A stretch of DNA of 36,299 bases from Alphaproteobacteria bacterium. Its GTDB lineage: Bacteria; Pseudomonadota; Alphaproteobacteria; Rs-D84. Positions within the stretch are counted from its first letter, which is position 1, and each line of letters begins with the position of its first letter. Positions 1 through 8,592 of the stretch are shown in pieces. The position numbers and the translations under genes are program-made. Location: positions 1 to 36,299 of the forward strand of contig JAFYXQ010000010.1 in assembly GCA_017546085.1 (NCBI GenBank), read 5' to 3'. The notes beneath the pieces were generated by a model. The model had not been told where the DNA came from. It was given only the letters and a program-made list of their open reading frames with translations, and made no database searches.

Positions 1-40
1 GCGTTTTAATATTGGTATGTGGTGTGTTGGTTTGTGTCAT

Positions 41-139
41 GCAACAATTTGTTGCACTGGTTCGACAATGAGTAAACGAGAACAAACAAAGTGCAGTTCG
101 AGTGCTAACGAATGCCCCACAGGCATTTTTATGCCGAGG
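41..139 (+). repeat. tRNA-linked repeat element, copy 1
   Basis: The parts, in order, are a perfect palindrome GCAACA-ATT-TGTTGC (41-55), TTCGACAATGA (61-71), a 38-nt spacer, and a conserved 30-nt motif (110-139). That motif holds GAATGCCCC, a small GGCAT/ATGCC hairpin and a terminal GCCGAGG. The same order of parts occurs on the minus strand at 26894-26794. There the hairpin sequence is different but still perfectly paired, and the spacer is 36 nt. Both copies run directly into GAATC plus a tRNA-like 3' end. Function is unknown; an integration-site arm or a structured RNA are both possible. Confidence 0.6.
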
Positions 140-158
140 GAATCAGCTGCCCCAACCA
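140..158 (+). other. tRNA 3'-end-like remnant
   Basis: GAATCAGCTGCCCCAACCA looks like the T-arm 3' strand, acceptor 3' strand and encoded CCA of a tRNA. A rho-independent terminator follows at once. No 5' part of a tRNA precedes it; the repeat element abuts it instead. The corresponding fragment at tRNA-Pro (26774-26793, minus) begins at the same GAATC. Counted strictly, the stretch is one base shorter than a canonical tRNA 3' end, so it is either a decayed copy or belongs to an unusual tRNA or tmRNA outside the window. Confidence 0.4.
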
Positions 159-166
159 AGATTGAT

Positions 167-197
167 AAACCCGCCGATAAAGGCGGGTTTTTGTTTT
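167..197 (+). terminator. Rho-independent terminator after tRNA-like remnant
   Basis: The stem AAACCCGCC / GGCGGGTTT (167-175 with 182-190) has a 6-nt loop and is followed by a T-rich tract. Confidence 0.85.
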
Positions 198-217
198 GTT
201 TTCTAGTATTTTCACTG

Positions 218-259
218 AGTTCGAAAGTGGTGAAAAATCACCACTTTCGAACTTTTTTG
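218..259 (+). terminator. Long perfect hairpin terminator
   Basis: A perfect 16-bp stem (218-233 with 238-253) has a 4-nt loop and is followed by six T on the plus strand. It lies between the plus-strand element and the convergent lipoprotein gene, whose 3' end is at 268. The T-run is only on the plus-strand side. Confidence 0.75.
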
Positions 260-267
260 TAATATAA

Positions 268-627
268 TTATTTACAACCAACAAAAGCCCAATTGTCGCC
301 ACCTTCGATAGGTTCTGCAATCATGGTGCGGATTGTAAAGTTTTCTTTGCATGTTCCTGGGTCGTCAAATGATACTTCTGTATAAACATGTTCTGTATCA
401 GCATATAATTCTTCCAAATTCAATTGACCACCAGCCCTAAATTTGCCATTTGGTTGCTGTTGTTTTACTTGTTGTGCCCATTCTTGTTCTGCAGGACATT
501 TATAAACCAGATGAAATTCGGTCGTTTCTATTCTTTCGCAACCTTCAAAAATGGAATCATATTTGCTGTAATCCTGGGCACATGCACTCAATGTGATGAT
601 TGGCAAAATAAAAAATAATTTTTTCAT
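268..627 (-). CDS. Small lipoprotein of unknown function
   Basis: A 119-residue protein with a lipoprotein signal peptide: Lys-Lys, a hydrophobic run and the lipobox LSAC near residue 16. The mature part is small and polar with four further cysteines after the lipidated one (in GCE, KCP, TCK and GCK), which could form disulfides in the periplasm. A good Shine-Dalgarno (AAGGAG) precedes the ATG at the expected spacing. It is transcribed alone on the minus strand. I do not recognise the family. The gene looks real from the lipobox, ribosome site and intergenic layout; the function is unknown. Confidence 0.8.
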   Translation of the reverse strand: MKKLFFILPIITLSACAQDYSKYDSIFEGCERIETTEFHLVYKCPAEQEWAQQVKQQQPNGKFRAGGQLNLEELYADTEHVYTEVSFDDPGTCKENFTIRTMIAEPIEGGDNWAFVGCK

Positions 628-732
628 GTTTTCTCCTTTTCTGTGTTCGTTATTATATTATAAATGTGTTCTTAAAATCCAGTATTTTTTGCCCGATTTC
701 CAATAACTCGGCTTGCAAATTGCATGACAAGC

Positions 733-781
733 CCAACCAATATTCAAACGCCCCGGAATGGGGCGTTTGAATATTGGTTGG
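733..781. repeat. 22-bp perfect inverted repeat
   Basis: The arms 733-754 and 760-781 are perfect reverse complements around a 5-nt loop. The core is CGCCCC/GGGGCG and the outer part is AT-rich. It sits 14 bp beyond the stop codon of the Cys-rich operon and could end its transcription, but no long T-run follows on either strand. Confidence 0.85.
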
Positions 782-794
782 TTGTTGGTTGTTT

Positions 795-2363
795 TTATAT
801 GCATTTTCCTGTTTTCTTATCATATTTTTTGCCGGGGGTAAGGGCGCATTTTGCGGCGCGGTCTTCGTCTTCGGTGCGTTTGACACATTTATCCCCGTTC
901 CAGCGATATCCGGCGATGGTTGCGCATTGTGTTTTGTTTGCAGATTCAGCCCGTTCGGCTGCAGGTTTTATTAATTTTTTCTTATCCTTAGCGGTGGATG
1001 TAGAGCCCCCCTCAGAAGGGGTGGTGTTGTTTGTTTGGTTTTTATTATCTTTTTTCGTTTTCTTTTCTTTACTGTTTTCTTTTGATGACAGCTTACCGTC
1101 ATCACCATCTTCTTCAAATGTTTCGTCGTGTTCGTCCTGGGCCTTGTCAAGGGCCTTGTCTGCCTTGTGTCTGTCGACCGCGCGGTCAATTGCGCCCGAT
1201 GTAACCGCACCAACCGCCATACCAACACCCGAACCCATTAATGCGTTTGTGGCCGATGTTTGTGCGCGTGTTAAACGCTGGGCATTTTCCATAAAGGTTG
1301 TTATGTCAACACCAAACCAATTTGGTGTGCAATCAAATGTGGAACCGGCATATGCCTTTTTCGATGAATATAGGGTGTTATTTTCGCCCGCATAGAAATT
1401 AACAGTATATACGCAATCCAATGTGCGTTCGTCAAACATTGCGCCCAATCGACCGCATGATTCACGCATTTGATCGCGTAATTGGTATAAACGCTTTTCG
1501 TCGTTTGATACCTGCGATTCTGCATCAAGTCGCAGGGTGCCAAATACTTCCATCGTACGGGCGGGTAGGCCGCTATCCTGTTGCTTGCATTCGTTGGCAA
1601 TTTTTGAACATTTCTGAACCGCGGCATCGCCATTTTTCTTGCTAAGGCATTTTGTGAATGTTTGACCGCATTCTGCAACAATGCAACTGTTGTAATTATT
1701 GCCACAATCAACAATCGAATTATATAATGCAAATTTTGCGTTTAATTCCATGTCCGCCTTGATTTCAGTGGTAAATAGGCGATATTCTTCGCCGGTGCAG
1801 GTTATATCACGACGGCATGCATCCAATTTGTTACCAAATGTTGTGTCCGTATCACCGGAACATTTTGTAAAATCAGTTCCACATTTGCCCTGCATACAGC
1901 TGCGTAATTTCTGATCGCATTCATTTTTACCGGCGGCCATTGCAACCTTGGCCCGATTGGTGGTTGTGTTTTTTTGTTCCGCAGCATCCGCAGCGGCACG
2001 TTGTTCACGTATTTGTCGGGCAAGTTCCGTTTCAGGTTCGCCTGATATCGTGTTTTCAAACGTTTCATCCAAAACATCATCAAATTGTGATGTCTTGTTT
2101 TCTATTATTTCTGATTCTTGGTATTCGATGTCTTCGATTACGGTGGGTTCGATTTCTGTAACCGATTCGATTTGTTGCGATGTCGCATTTGATGCATTCT
2201 GATCGCGCTGAGCCGGAATTGATGATGCTGTTGACGCAACAGATTTTCGTTGTGTACGGGATACGACGTTCGCTGAATTCGATGTTGATGTAACCAATGA
2301 TAATGCAAATGCAACAAATGCAATTAATCTGATGTGCTTAACATATATATTAGTTGTTTTCAT
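795..2363 (-). CDS. Cys-rich exported protein with tandem Cys repeats
   Basis: A 522-residue exported protein starting at the ATG at 2363; a GTG 12 bp upstream at 2375 is the alternative. The first 30 or so residues form a signal peptide. A low-complexity acidic/Ser region follows, then two copies of a module spaced C-x6-C-x4-C-x6-C, each ending in CG-x2-FTKC. After a central region come a Gly/Ala-rich hydrophobic stretch (GSGVGMAVGAVTSG), a highly charged Lys/Asp/Glu linker and two short C-terminal repeats of the type C-x-GYRWNGDKC. It lies 14 bp downstream of the gene at 2378-3244, whose product has a related Cys module, so the two form an operon. It is probably periplasmic or surface-exposed. 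The family is not recognised. Confidence 0.8.
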   Translation of the reverse strand: MKTTNIYVKHIRLIAFVAFALSLVTSTSNSANVVSRTQRKSVASTASSIPAQRDQNASNATSQQIESVTEIEPTVIEDIEYQESEIIENKTSQFDDVLDETFENTISGEPETELARQIREQRAAADAAEQKNTTTNRAKVAMAAGKNECDQKLRSCMQGKCGTDFTKCSGDTDTTFGNKLDACRRDITCTGEEYRLFTTEIKADMELNAKFALYNSIVDCGNNYNSCIVAECGQTFTKCLSKKNGDAAVQKCSKIANECKQQDSGLPARTMEVFGTLRLDAESQVSNDEKRLYQLRDQMRESCGRLGAMFDERTLDCVYTVNFYAGENNTLYSSKKAYAGSTFDCTPNWFGVDITTFMENAQRLTRAQTSATNALMGSGVGMAVGAVTSGAIDRAVDRHKADKALDKAQDEHDETFEEDGDDGKLSSKENSKEKKTKKDNKNQTNNTTPSEGGSTSTAKDKKKLIKPAAERAESANKTQCATIAGYRWNGDKCVKRTEDEDRAAKCALTPGKKYDKKTGKCI

Positions 2364-2377
2364 CTTTTTCTGCACCC

Positions 2378-3244
2378 TTAATCAATTGTTGCACATGCCG
2401 TGTCATAGAATTTACATAATTGTATTGCCATTGTTTTTTCAAATTCAAAATCGGCGCCGCACTGATTATTCATGTTATTTTTACATACGGTTTCAATGCA
2501 CGATTCGTAAAAACGTTTTTCCGCACAGCCTGATTTTATTTCTGCAATTTTATTTTCACGCGCAGCTGAATACCCCGCAACGATTTTGGCAAGTAATGTA
2601 TCCGCATTCTTAATCATAGAATCGCGTGTCGCCAACAATTCGCCACGTATTTCAGATATGTGTTCATCGCAACCGGACACACTTACACTGCAGGAAGAAA
2701 AGAATTTGTCAAAGTCAGTGTTCGATTCACATTTGCGAAAATCAGATGTGCAATGGTTGTCAGCAAAAATACATAACTGAATTTCTGATTCACATGCGCT
2801 GCGTGATTTTGTATCAAATGCGGTTTCCAATGCACGATTCATTTTTGCTGAAACACCCGCAGCCTTGCAGGATTGTTCAATTAACGTGTCGTATGTATCA
2901 GTTACATCGTCCGTGGTACAGCCGGTAACCTTTTTAATACATTGTGATGTCGCCCATGCGTAACGTTCGCCGGGGTCGGTTGGCGCGTTCTTCAAATCTT
3001 TGTCTGAAATGTTGTATTTTGCAGATGTGCCAACGGATACAGAACGCATCCCCTTGGGCGTTTTGGGTTCACCCGCAGATGATGTGCCACAATACTGACA
3101 ACGCGCAGCAGGATTCGCAGATAAATTTAATGCACATGCAGAATCCAAACAGCGTGTCAAATTTGCGCGTGAACATGTGGTTGCCGCGTTGGCGGTGCCA
3201 ATGGATGCGATGCTAAGTGCTAAAAATAATGTGTGTGGTTTCAT
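2378..3244 (-). CDS. Cys-rich exported protein, partner of the downstream gene
   Basis: A 288-residue protein; the start is the ATG at 3244, which gives a clean signal peptide ending in ANA. The mature protein has about twenty cysteines. It includes a module spaced C-x6-C-x6-C-x6-C that ends in CTSDFRKC, which resembles the CGTDFTKC modules of the downstream protein. A consensus-like promoter lies just upstream on the minus strand. It is the first gene of a two-gene operon. The many paired cysteines suggest disulfide-stabilised folding in the periplasm or on the surface. No known family is recognised. Confidence 0.8.
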   Translation of the reverse strand: MKPHTLFLALSIASIGTANAATTCSRANLTRCLDSACALNLSANPAARCQYCGTSSAGEPKTPKGMRSVSVGTSAKYNISDKDLKNAPTDPGERYAWATSQCIKKVTGCTTDDVTDTYDTLIEQSCKAAGVSAKMNRALETAFDTKSRSACESEIQLCIFADNHCTSDFRKCESNTDFDKFFSSCSVSVSGCDEHISEIRGELLATRDSMIKNADTLLAKIVAGYSAARENKIAEIKSGCAEKRFYESCIETVCKNNMNNQCGADFEFEKTMAIQLCKFYDTACATID

Positions 3245-3265
3245 ATTCTCTCTATAATTGAAAAA

Positions 3266-3294
3266 ATTATAACAAAAAATGTTGTTGGGTGCAA
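3266..3294 (-). promoter_or_regulatory. Promoter of the Cys-rich operon
   Basis: TTGCAC, 17 nt and TATAAT on the minus strand, about 20 nt before the start codon at 3244. It is back to back with the plus-strand promoter at 3316. Confidence 0.7.
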
Positions 3295-3315
3295 AGAAAA
3301 AATATAAAACAGAAC

Positions 3316-3343
3316 TTGACAACGTTGATATTTTGTCTATAAT
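3316..3343 (+). promoter_or_regulatory. Consensus sigma-70 type promoter
   Basis: TTGACA (3316-3321), a 16-nt spacer and TATAAT (3338-3343). It drives the gene at 3376. Confidence 0.8.
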
Positions 3344-3375
3344 AAATTATGTAAGTAATAATTAAGGAGCTTATT

Positions 3376-4053
3376 ATGTCAAAAAATAATGAATTTGATT
3401 TTGATTTTACGCCAGAGTTCGAAGAAGAAAAGGCTAATAATAACGATAATTTTGGGGCAGAAGAAGACAAGGTTGAATGGGTGAAGCCAAAAAAAGACTG
3501 GGTTAAAATTGTATCGCATTGTGGTGCGGGGACTATTTTTGTGGCATTGCTTATCCTGCTTGTAGCAAAATCATGTAATGATAGTAATCAGGAAGAAAAT
3601 TTGCGTGCCTGGCAAAATGCGTATAATTCGATGAAAGATAATAGGGATCGTTTGTTTAATGATTCTATAGATAGTGCCGAGAGAAATAATACTTTGATGG
3701 GAAAATTGGCTTATTATGAGACAGAATTGGGGATGGCGCAAGATTCTTTGGTTGCGTATAAGGATTCTTTAAAGCTGCTGAATCAAAAATTAGAAGATTG
3801 CAGCAAACCAAAGAAGGTGTATTCTAAAAAGAAGACCACACCCCTGAAAAAGAAGACGCCTTCGGCGATTGATACTCTTCGTTATCCGTCTCTAAGAAAC
3901 AAAACAAAAGCTGAAAATACGGTGATAATCAATGGTGATAACAATAATGTTGTTATTAACCAAAAGGATAACAGCGTAAAGAAAGAGAATGATACAATTC
4001 GTATCAATATTAAAAAGACAATTAATTTTAAATATTCTATAAAAACACGCTAA
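3376..4053 (+). CDS. Single-pass membrane protein with coiled coil
   Basis: A 225-residue protein with an acidic N-terminal tail (about 1-45), one transmembrane helix (about residues 48-66, GAGTIFVALLILLVAK) and a helical, probably coiled-coil segment (about 70-145). A Lys-rich stretch and an Asn/Ile-rich beta-like tail containing VIINGDNNNVVIN follow. There is no cleavable signal, so the N-terminus is probably cytoplasmic and the coil and tail periplasmic. It has a consensus promoter and an AAGGAG ribosome site, and its own terminator follows. Function is unknown; the architecture is like that of small scaffold or envelope-tether proteins, but that is only an analogy. Confidence 0.75.
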   Translation: MSKNNEFDFDFTPEFEEEKANNNDNFGAEEDKVEWVKPKKDWVKIVSHCGAGTIFVALLILLVAKSCNDSNQEENLRAWQNAYNSMKDNRDRLFNDSIDSAERNNTLMGKLAYYETELGMAQDSLVAYKDSLKLLNQKLEDCSKPKKVYSKKKTTPLKKKTPSAIDTLRYPSLRNKTKAENTVIINGDNNNVVINQKDNSVKKENDTIRINIKKTINFKYSIKTR

Positions 4054-4079
4054 TTCTTGGTCGTTGTGTAGAAAAATAA

Positions 4080-4110
4080 ATGTCTGCAATCTTTGCAGGC
4101 ATTTTTTTTG
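4080..4110 (+). terminator. Rho-independent terminator
   Basis: The stem TGTCTGCA / TGCAGGCA (one G-T pair) is followed by eight T, right after the membrane-protein gene. Confidence 0.8.
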
Positions 4111-4119
4111 TTTTTTGGC

Positions 4120-4147
4120 TAGACACAGAAAGCATTCTTGTGATAAT
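4120..4147 (+). promoter_or_regulatory. Probable promoter of the large surface-protein gene
   Basis: TAGACA, 16 nt and GATAAT, located 25 nt before the ATG at 4173. Confidence 0.5.
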
Positions 4148-4172
4148 ATTATTCTTATAAGAGAGAATATAG

Positions 4173-7100
4173 ATGAAATTTATCAGAATATTGTTGTTTA
4201 CTTTGTTTGTTGCGCCGTTCGCGGCAAATGCTGCGACATCTGAATTTGTAATGGCGGCACAATTGTTGGCGGCAGCGAAAAATGCTGATATTCAGCAGGT
4301 GCAGGCATTGGTTAACAATGGTGCAAATGTGAATTTTATTGACGCAACCGGTGTTTCGATTGTTTGTACGGCATTGATGAATAATGATATTCGTGCGGCG
4401 CAGATTTTACAGATGTATGGTGCCGATGCATCAAAATGCGATCGTCAGATTAAGCAATATAATAATAAAACCAAACCAAGGGATAGGGGTGGGCTGTTCA
4501 GTGGACTGTCGTCAGCCCAGACCATTAGTTTAGCGGCGGCGGGGGCCGCCGTTGTTGTAGGGGGGCTGCTGTTGTTGACAGATGTGTTTGACCCTGGGAA
4601 TGGAAATGATTCGTCTTCTGGTGGTGGGAATCGACCGGGTGGCGGTGGTGGTGGGGCGGATGCCGATGGTACGGCTGCATTTACCGTGCCGTATAGTCCA
4701 GCATATCTTGGGACAGATGGCAAGATAAATACTAGTAACGCAACGTATTTGGCAAATTTGCAATCGTATAATCCGGCCGCAGGTGGTCTGCGTGAACAGG
4801 ATTTTAATTATTTCAGACCGTCTGAACAATCGTTAAATAACTATTTGGTGGATGGAATAGCGGTTCCGCTGCAGAACTATCTGTTGATGATGCACGGTTA
4901 TTCTGCGTTTGCAAATGAATATTTAGGCCAGTCTATATTCCGAGATGCGTCCAAAAATCCAGTTGTGGTATCAAATGCAACAGGCGGCGGAGCCCCTGTG
5001 CGTGTAGGGTTGGTTACTGCAAATGGGATAAATCCAACCGGGGCCGCCGCGCGGGCAGGTGGTATTGAATATGCGTCAAGTGCTGCTGCAGATGCGCCAG
5101 TGTATTTGGTGGACAAGTATTTGAATTATACAAATCCAACAGTTGTGCCCGCGACAGATGATGTACCACAGTCTATTAAAATGGGGACAGAATTGGCGAA
5201 TTTTGATTTGTCAGGTATGGGGACTGCGATGAACCCGTTTGCAAGTTCGTATGATAGTGCCCTTGGGAAAATAATTTCTGGATGGGAAGCAGGTGGTCGT
5301 GTTACTGGTGATTTGATGGGATTTGTCCCTAATGGTCAATTGGGGGTTTTTGTTACTGGTAATGGAAAACAGTGGGTTGATATTGAAAATCCAGAAGAAG
5401 GTGCTGTTATCGGTACGATTGATAAGGTTGGTGATAAACCAAATGCGATTCAAATCGGGGATAAAATCGTAATTAATGGGGTTGATTATGTCATTGGTGC
5501 CGCGTTGACAGATACTACTATTACTAATCCGACAATTACGGTAAATGGTACGATATATAAATTGGCTGAAAATTCAGATATGTTAATAGCAAAATGTGAT
5601 GGTGATGAAACTGTATGTGCAGATGTATCTGATGTCGCAATTTATCAGGGAACAGATGGATTGTTCTATGTAAATTCAATGGGGGGAAATTCTATTAATG
5701 CTGTTTATACGGTGAATTCTGGTAATTTATATGCCGCTAAGGAATTACAAGATGCTGATTTTAAGAATTTTGAAGCTTTATATCTTGCACGTGGTGTAAC
5801 CAGTGATGTTATTGCAAATGCTGGTTTAATTGATGCTTCACGCGCGATAGATTATTTGTCAGTTAGTGGATTTAAAAACTTGATTGATTATGTCGGGGGG
5901 ACGCCTGTGCAGTTATATGTTGATAGAATTAATATGGCATATGATAGAAATTCGGATGATGTAAATTCGCAGGGGCAGTATGCAAACGGAATGTTTGGTG
6001 CATATAGTGCTGGGGCGCCGATTATTGTTATGCCTGCGGGGGAATTTGCGTTTGGAAACGGGGCTGGGAAATCAGCGACGGTATTGGATGCGACATTTGA
6101 AAATTATGCGCCTGCGTTGTATGATAATAATTTAAATCATATGTTTATGACAGTTGTTGCAGTTAACCATAAAAAAGGAACTGATGCTGCGACATCCATT
6201 GAAAATTATGGTAATGGCACGGGCGACAGTTTTGGAAAACTTGGGTTATCGACATGGGTTGATAATGGTGGAACAACCGATGTTGCCACTGATGATATAA
6301 CATATATGTCCCGTAAATGTGGCGCAACAGGGGTTGGCGTTGGATCAATTGATCCATGGTGTTTTGCTGCTGCAGGTCCAACTGCTGAAATGGCGACAGC
6401 GACTGCTGCGGGGGCTGTTGCATCGTTACAGGGGGCGTTTGATTATATGACAAATCCGCAGATTTATTTGTTGATGGCATTGACATCTGATGGTTATTTG
6501 TTGGGTACAGATAATTCTGGAAACACATTTACAGTGGATACATTAAAATCGTATTTGCAGGCAATGTATGCGTTACCGGGTGAATACAATGAATCAACAT
6601 TATCATCAGCGGATTATTTGAAAAGTTTTGCTGAGGTTTACGGATATGGTTTGATAAATCTTGAACGTGCAATGACACCTGGTAAATCGGTTTATTTCTT
6701 TGATGGAAATAAAATTGTTTCTGCGAATGGTAATGCGTATTGGCGTGCGGCAACAGGTACCAGTTTTAAGCCGTCTTCTGTGCTGAATATACGTGGTTCA
6801 ACGGTTCGTGCGCCGTTCTATGATGTGTTACAAAGTGTTGATGGAAGTTTGTCTTTGCCACGTGTTTGGGAAAATGAATTTGCAATGGGAAACGATGATA
6901 AACGTGGTTTGTATATGGGCGATGTCTTGGGTGATTTGAAAACACGTCGTGAAGATGCATTGACAACGAATGTTGGAAATATGTCTTTTTCAATGGCGAT
7001 GTCAGAACGTGCGTATGCAGATAATTTTAATGGACTTGATTATTTAAGTCTGGGATATAAATCGGGGAATTGGAATTTTGGTGCATCGTATCAGCACTAT

Positions 7101-7910
7101 TTGACAGATGGTATGTCTAGATTTGATGGTGTTGCAAATCCTGTTTTGGGATTGATGTCAAATGCTGTTGTGTCTGATGTAAAATATAATTTGGGAAATT
7201 TGTCATTTGGGGCACGTGCATTTTCTGGGGCGATTACAGACGAAGGCTTGCTTGAAAATGATCCGACGATTACTGCGGAATATATACCTGCAACGTTGGG
7301 GTTGATGCAGGGGGCGCAGTCTGATGTTATGTGGTCGAATGATAAATTTGCGTTTGGCGCAACCCTTGGTATGGCGCGTGAAACGGATACGTTGCTTGGT
7401 GCATATACGGATGGTTTACTAAATTTTGGGGCAGGTGATACAACATATGTTGATTTGGTCGCAAAATATAATCCGACAAATTTGCTGAATTTTATGGCGC
7501 GCGCAACATTTGCCCATACCACGTCTGATGCTGCGGGCAATTTTGTATTGGGTTTATCTGATATTAATTCTAATTCATTTGCGGTTGCGGCAAATGTTGG
7601 GAATTTTGAATTTGCGGTTGCGCAGCCTTTGGCAATAACGGCTGGAACAATGAAATACGCATATGCGAATTATGATGTTGTTGGAAATGGGGATATGTAT
7701 GAATTAGACGTTGTTGATACACATATTGCTGATTTATCATTGCGTCCTGATAAACGTGAATTGCGTTTTAGTGGTACGTATCGTCATAATTTTGGTGAAT
7801 TTACAGATGGGGCATTTGGGTTTATTTATCGTGTAAATCCAAACCATACTGATGATTTTGGAAATGAATCTATATTTATGTTGAAAATGACCCATCGTGT
7901 GGGGATATAG
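4173..7910 (+). CDS. Ankyrin / pseudo-subtilase / beta-barrel surface protein
   Basis: A 1245-residue exported protein. It has a signal peptide (about 1-20, ending AANA), about two ankyrin-like repeats (about 25-85), a hydrophobic Ala/Gly/Val segment (about 115-137), a Gly/Asp-rich linker, a subtilase-like (S8) domain (about 220-800) and a C-terminal autotransporter-type beta-barrel (about 930-1245). The order matches the minus-strand subtilase at 8593-10437. Key S8 residues are replaced here. Where the paralogue has AVFDSS this protein has GLVTAN (Thr282 for Asp), WAAGN becomes MPAGE (Glu624 for the oxyanion Asn), and GTSFAAP becomes AEMATAT (Glu739 for Ser). No HG motif is visible. A beta-rich insertion lies at about 390-520. 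It is most likely a non-proteolytic surface protein. The hydrophobic segment inside an exported protein is unusual. Confidence 0.85.
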   Translation: MKFIRILLFTLFVAPFAANAATSEFVMAAQLLAAAKNADIQQVQALVNNGANVNFIDATGVSIVCTALMNNDIRAAQILQMYGADASKCDRQIKQYNNKTKPRDRGGLFSGLSSAQTISLAAAGAAVVVGGLLLLTDVFDPGNGNDSSSGGGNRPGGGGGGADADGTAAFTVPYSPAYLGTDGKINTSNATYLANLQSYNPAAGGLREQDFNYFRPSEQSLNNYLVDGIAVPLQNYLLMMHGYSAFANEYLGQSIFRDASKNPVVVSNATGGGAPVRVGLVTANGINPTGAAARAGGIEYASSAAADAPVYLVDKYLNYTNPTVVPATDDVPQSIKMGTELANFDLSGMGTAMNPFASSYDSALGKIISGWEAGGRVTGDLMGFVPNGQLGVFVTGNGKQWVDIENPEEGAVIGTIDKVGDKPNAIQIGDKIVINGVDYVIGAALTDTTITNPTITVNGTIYKLAENSDMLIAKCDGDETVCADVSDVAIYQGTDGLFYVNSMGGNSINAVYTVNSGNLYAAKELQDADFKNFEALYLARGVTSDVIANAGLIDASRAIDYLSVSGFKNLIDYVGGTPVQLYVDRINMAYDRNSDDVNSQGQYANGMFGAYSAGAPIIVMPAGEFAFGNGAGKSATVLDATFENYAPALYDNNLNHMFMTVVAVNHKKGTDAATSIENYGNGTGDSFGKLGLSTWVDNGGTTDVATDDITYMSRKCGATGVGVGSIDPWCFAAAGPTAEMATATAAGAVASLQGAFDYMTNPQIYLLMALTSDGYLLGTDNSGNTFTVDTLKSYLQAMYALPGEYNESTLSSADYLKSFAEVYGYGLINLERAMTPGKSVYFFDGNKIVSANGNAYWRAATGTSFKPSSVLNIRGSTVRAPFYDVLQSVDGSLSLPRVWENEFAMGNDDKRGLYMGDVLGDLKTRREDALTTNVGNMSFSMAMSERAYADNFNGLDYLSLGYKSGNWNFGASYQHYLTDGMSRFDGVANPVLGLMSNAVVSDVKYNLGNLSFGARAFSGAITDEGLLENDPTITAEYIPATLGLMQGAQSDVMWSNDKFAFGATLGMARETDTLLGAYTDGLLNFGAGDTTYVDLVAKYNPTNLLNFMARATFAHTTSDAAGNFVLGLSDINSNSFAVAANVGNFEFAVAQPLAITAGTMKYAYANYDVVGNGDMYELDVVDTHIADLSLRPDKRELRFSGTYRHNFGEFTDGAFGFIYRVNPNHTDDFGNESIFMLKMTHRVGI

Positions 7911-8025
7911 TTTTTTTTGCAAAATATAGAACGAAGTATTGTTGTGCTTATAAAAAAGATATATGGGTTAAATATAGAATATGCTTTGTTAATTGTGTTT
8001 TTTATATTGTCAGATGTGGTTAGAA

Positions 8026-8053
8026 AAAAAAATCCCGCAAATGCGGGATTTTT
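8026..8053. terminator. Bidirectional terminator
   Basis: AAAAATCCCGCA / TGCGGGATTTTT gives U-runs on both strands. It serves the convergent genes ending at 7910 (plus) and 8061 (minus, ssb). Confidence 0.85.
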
Positions 8054-8060
8054 AATTTCT

Positions 8061-8519
8061 TTAAAATGGGATATCGTCCCCGATATCAGATACAGATATT
8101 TCTTCGCGTGGTGCAGAAGTTGTAGCAGATGGGGCACCATATTCACCAGATACGCCGTCCATTGTTTTTGCGCCACTTAGGATAACCATTTGACCTGCGA
8201 ATGGGTTCAGTACAACTTCTGTTGTGAATACGTCTGCGCCAGATTGATTCTGCCATTTGCGTGTGCGCAGAGATCCTTCGAGATATAGTTTTGTTCCCTT
8301 TTGCAGCATGCGTTCTGCGACATCAACCAAGTTTGGATTGAAAATAACAACACGATGCCATTCGGTTTGTTCTTTCTGTTCGCCTGTGGTGCGGTCGCGC
8401 CAACGGTCAGATGTTGCTAATGAAAAACTGACCACTTTTTGACCGCTGCCCATTGTGCGAACCTGAGGTTCCTGACCAATATTCCCAACGAGAATTACCT
8501 TATTTATGCTGCCTGCCAT
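8061..8519 (-). CDS. ssb: Single-stranded DNA-binding protein
   Basis: 152 residues. SSB binds single-stranded DNA as a tetramer during replication, repair and recombination. The OB-fold occupies about residues 5-110, with the typical start [13 protein letters not shown], the TEWHRVV strand and [13 protein letters not shown] short low-complexity linker follows, and the acidic C-terminal tip DIGDDIPF is the docking site for partner proteins. AAAGGAAG precedes the ATG. The gene is complete and of normal length, and stands alone on the minus strand before a bidirectional terminator. Confidence 0.96.
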   Translation of the reverse strand: MAGSINKVILVGNIGQEPQVRTMGSGQKVVSFSLATSDRWRDRTTGEQKEQTEWHRVVIFNPNLVDVAERMLQKGTKLYLEGSLRTRKWQNQSGADVFTTEVVLNPFAGQMVILSGAKTMDGVSGEYGAPSATTSAPREEISVSDIGDDIPF

Positions 8520-8592
8520 AATTCACTTCCTTTGTTTTAATTTTTTCTATGCTTCTATTTGAGCAATTATGGTGTAAAAATGCAAGTTGTTT

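Noticed and set aside
3..71. Hydrophobic open frame ending at 71, possibly the tail of a membrane protein
   Set aside because: It overlaps the repeat element, including its palindrome and TTCGACAATGA, and the second copy of the element has no such frame.
724..1395. Long plus-strand open frame opposite the Cys-rich protein gene
   Set aside because: It is the antisense shadow of a gene with a signal peptide and conserved Cys modules, and it crosses the inverted repeat.
7097..7540. Long minus-strand open frame inside the surface-protein gene
   Set aside because: No ribosome site and shadow composition; the plus-strand barrel frame is clearly coding.
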